From CAKZLS01 sp963786305 (lineage in GTDB: Bacteria; Pseudomonadota; Alphaproteobacteria; Rhodospirillales; Defluviicoccaceae): 64,000 nucleotides of DNA. Numbering within the stretch: the stretch's first letter is position 1; every line of letters starts with the position of its first letter. The stretch spans positions 11,675 through 75,674 of the forward strand of contig CAWAYL010000002.1 in assembly GCA_963786305.1 (NCBI GenBank). Direction: 5' to 3'. Position numbers and translations under genes: made by a program. Positions 62,492 to 64,000 of this stretch are shown in pieces. The notes under the pieces were generated by a model. It saw only the letters and a program-made list of their open reading frames with translations. It was not told the DNA's origin and made no database searches.

Positions 62492-63305
62492 CTAGCGTTG
62501 CAGCATTTCCGCAGGCCAGTGGCCTGAAACTCCTTCAGGTAGGGGGGCCACCGCGTAGAGCCGCTCGCTCCACTGCTTTGCCAGCCTTTTTCCGTTGAGC
62601 CAGACATACAGCAGCGCCGATATCGCTATGAGCATCTCGACGACTTTCGGACGAACGGCGGATGAAGAAATCGACGTTCTGCTGTATCGGGAAATGGTCC
62701 TCATAAAGATCGAGAAGCGCCAAGGCCGCAATCGGGAGAAAATAAGTCAGAAGCACTGCCGGGGCGCCAATTCTTCTGAAAGGAGCGTAGTGACCAAGGG
62801 CCACTCCCATAAGGCCGCCGACACCGAACGCGACACGGAAAAACTCTGAATGACCCTGCAATCCCTCGATGTTGTGAAGTGTCATTTCCTTTTGCATGTT
62901 GATCTGCTTGATTATTTCCGGCGTCTCGAAGGCGAAGAACCATTGCCCCCAGGCGATCTCCTCCATGCCGACAAACAGCGCCCCCAACGCAAAGGCCCCA
63001 TAGAAGCCGTAGACGCCAATCGCCTCTCCTTGATATTTCGCCCGAAGCGCCAACCCCACACCCGCCAGCCCGGCCCAGAGCAAGAACGCGAACGTCGCCA
63101 ATTCCACGGGTTGATTCTCCTTGGTCAGGAGAAAGGCCGCGGGGCGTGTTTGGGGGATGGCCACGAGGATCGTGAACAAGAACAGGAAAATCAGCGGAAA
63201 CAAAACGATTGCCGCCAACAATCCCTCATTCGTGTCGTATTCATGTGCCGCAACACCGAGAGAAGAACGGAGACGGCGCGAAACGGGTGCGATCACGAAC
63301 AACAT
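62492..63305 (-). CDS. Polytopic membrane protein with EEIAWGQ motif (frameshift near the end)
   Basis: About 270 residues with seven or so hydrophobic segments, for example LLAAIVLFPLIFLFLFTILV, ATFAFLLWAGLAGVGLAL and AVLLTYFLPIAALALLDLYE. The loop GALFVGMEEIAWGQWFFAFE is the most conserved-looking part and ETPEIIKQINMQKEMTLHNI follows. An indel near 62655 moves the end to EMLIAISALLYVWLNGKRLA, adding one more helix, and the stop at 62492. I recognise the E-E-I-x-W-G-Q pattern from hypothetical membrane proteins but no function is known to me. Confidence 0.7.
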
Positions 63306-63533
63306 GAGCCCTCGAACACATCAACGCTTTCGGGGGTTAAGTCCCGCCACGGAGATCCATGTTAAACCCGCGATCATAAAGATCGTCTAAACGCGTGCGC
63401 GAATGCCGCCGTCTTCAAGGTCTCATTTTTTAAACAGTTTGGAATACCATCGGGATCAAACCGAATGCGATGCCCGCGTCATGAGCAAGCCAACAGGGGA
63501 ATTCATACCAACGGTCGTTATTGATGCCTCATT

Positions 63534-64000
63534 GTGATCGTGTTTCGCGCTTCCGCGAGCAGTGGGGGCCGCGCCGGCGATGTCGCCGCCCGGCAGGACA
63601 ACCCACAGGTGATCGCTGCCCGACGCGGGGCGCTGCGAGGCTCGATCTTCGACGTGAACGGACGGCTGCTCGCGTCCAGCACCGTGGTGGACGGCATCGG
63701 TCGCCGGAGCTATCTCGACCCCGCCTTCAGCCACGTGATCGGCTATGCCAGCCTGCGCTACGGGACCACGGGCGTGGAGCGGGCCTGGGACGATCTCCTG
63801 ACCGGCCGCGCCAACCCCAACCCGCTGCGCGACGTGTTGAACGACATCCTCGCGCGCCAGCCACAGCCGCGCGATCTGACCCTCACCGTCGACCAGCGGC
63901 TCCAGGACTTCGCAGCGGCCCAGCTTGGTGGGGACGTCGGCGCCGTGGTCGCGCTGGATGGGAGACGGGTGCCATCCTGGCCATCACCTCGACTCCCACG
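63534..64000 (+). CDS. Penicillin-binding protein (PbpA/class B type), partial
   Basis: The frame open from 63525 to the right edge reads ARRGALRGSIFDVNGRLLAS, then SHVIGYASLRYGTTGVERAW with DDLLTGRANPNPLRDVLNDI, then DLTLTVDQRLQDFAAAQLGG and VGAVVALD; a shift near 63955 gives ETGAILAITSTPT, running off the window. This is the dimerisation/pedestal domain of class B PBPs that pair with a SEDS protein. The catalytic SxxK lies outside. The N-terminal membrane anchor is not found: GTG codons at 63534 or 63540 give only about 20 residues before homology, so the 5' end is lost or frameshifted. Confidence 0.75.
   Translation, partial: MIVFRASASSGGRAGDVAARQDNPQVIAARRGALRGSIFDVNGRLLASSTVVDGIGRRSYLDPAFSHVIGYASLRYGTTGVERAWDDLLTGRANPNPLRDVLNDILARQPQPRDLTLTVDQRLQDFAAAQLGGDVGAVVALDGRRVPSWPSPRLP

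Overview
The window is GC-rich DNA from an alphaproteobacterium, most like the Rhodospirillales. That reading rests on family resemblance (proteobacterial KaiB/KaiC, a CbiG/CbiD/CobN-type B12 set, CarD, 7Fe FdxA, phasin, HtpG, aconitase A); I could not run a phylogeny. Almost every gene above about 500 bp, including housekeeping acnA and htpG, carries one or more single-base frameshifts while both flanks keep good coding sense. I read these as sequencing or assembly indels and give whole-gene spans for such genes.

Layout. 1-5.7 kb: a membrane PAS histidine kinase and a response regulator on the minus strand; then a plus-strand clock module: a receiver-like protein lacking its phospho-acceptor Asp, a KaiA/RsbU-type helical protein, KaiB and KaiC; then a LuxR-type autoinducer regulator without a LuxI. 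5.7-9.0 kb: Ada, a YgjP-type metallopeptidase, a DapA-family lyase and a YcgN protein. 9.1-34.0 kb: a large cobalamin (B12) supercluster on both strands: cobB, cbiD, cobK, cobM, cobI-cbiG-cobJ, cobL, cobH with a DUF429 protein, cbiX, cobD, cobQ, cobO, cobN, cobW, cobP, cobC, cobS and cobT, interrupted by SCO1/SafE copper/oxidase-assembly genes, a GST and a SYLF lipoprotein. Together these cover cobalt insertion, corrin ring methylation and contraction, amidation, adenosylation and lower-loop assembly. 34.1-54.1 kb: general genes (M48 lipoprotein, Mo-carrier-like protein, a degenerate metallophosphatase, CarD, FdxA, TerB, S4 protein, SUV3-like helicase, TPR protein, Pcm, HtpG, DUF1223, AcnA, Coq10-like, SNF2 helicase plus SWIM protein).

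54.2-62.5 kb is a mobile-element graveyard: a truncated Phd antitoxin, a 5' fragment of a group II intron next to the phasin terminator, a decayed LysR gene, a truncated IS110, and an IS21 remnant that has itself been invaded by two IS5-type elements and abuts an IS1595-type element. The window ends with a membrane protein and the start of a penicillin-binding protein.

The most interesting lead is 1922-2819. The two ORFs upstream of kaiB together have the architecture of a KaiA3-like protein (pseudo-receiver plus KaiA/RsbU helical domain). The downstream frame stays open back into the upstream gene, so they may be one protein of about 298 residues split by a frameshift, or a genuinely split KaiA-like factor.
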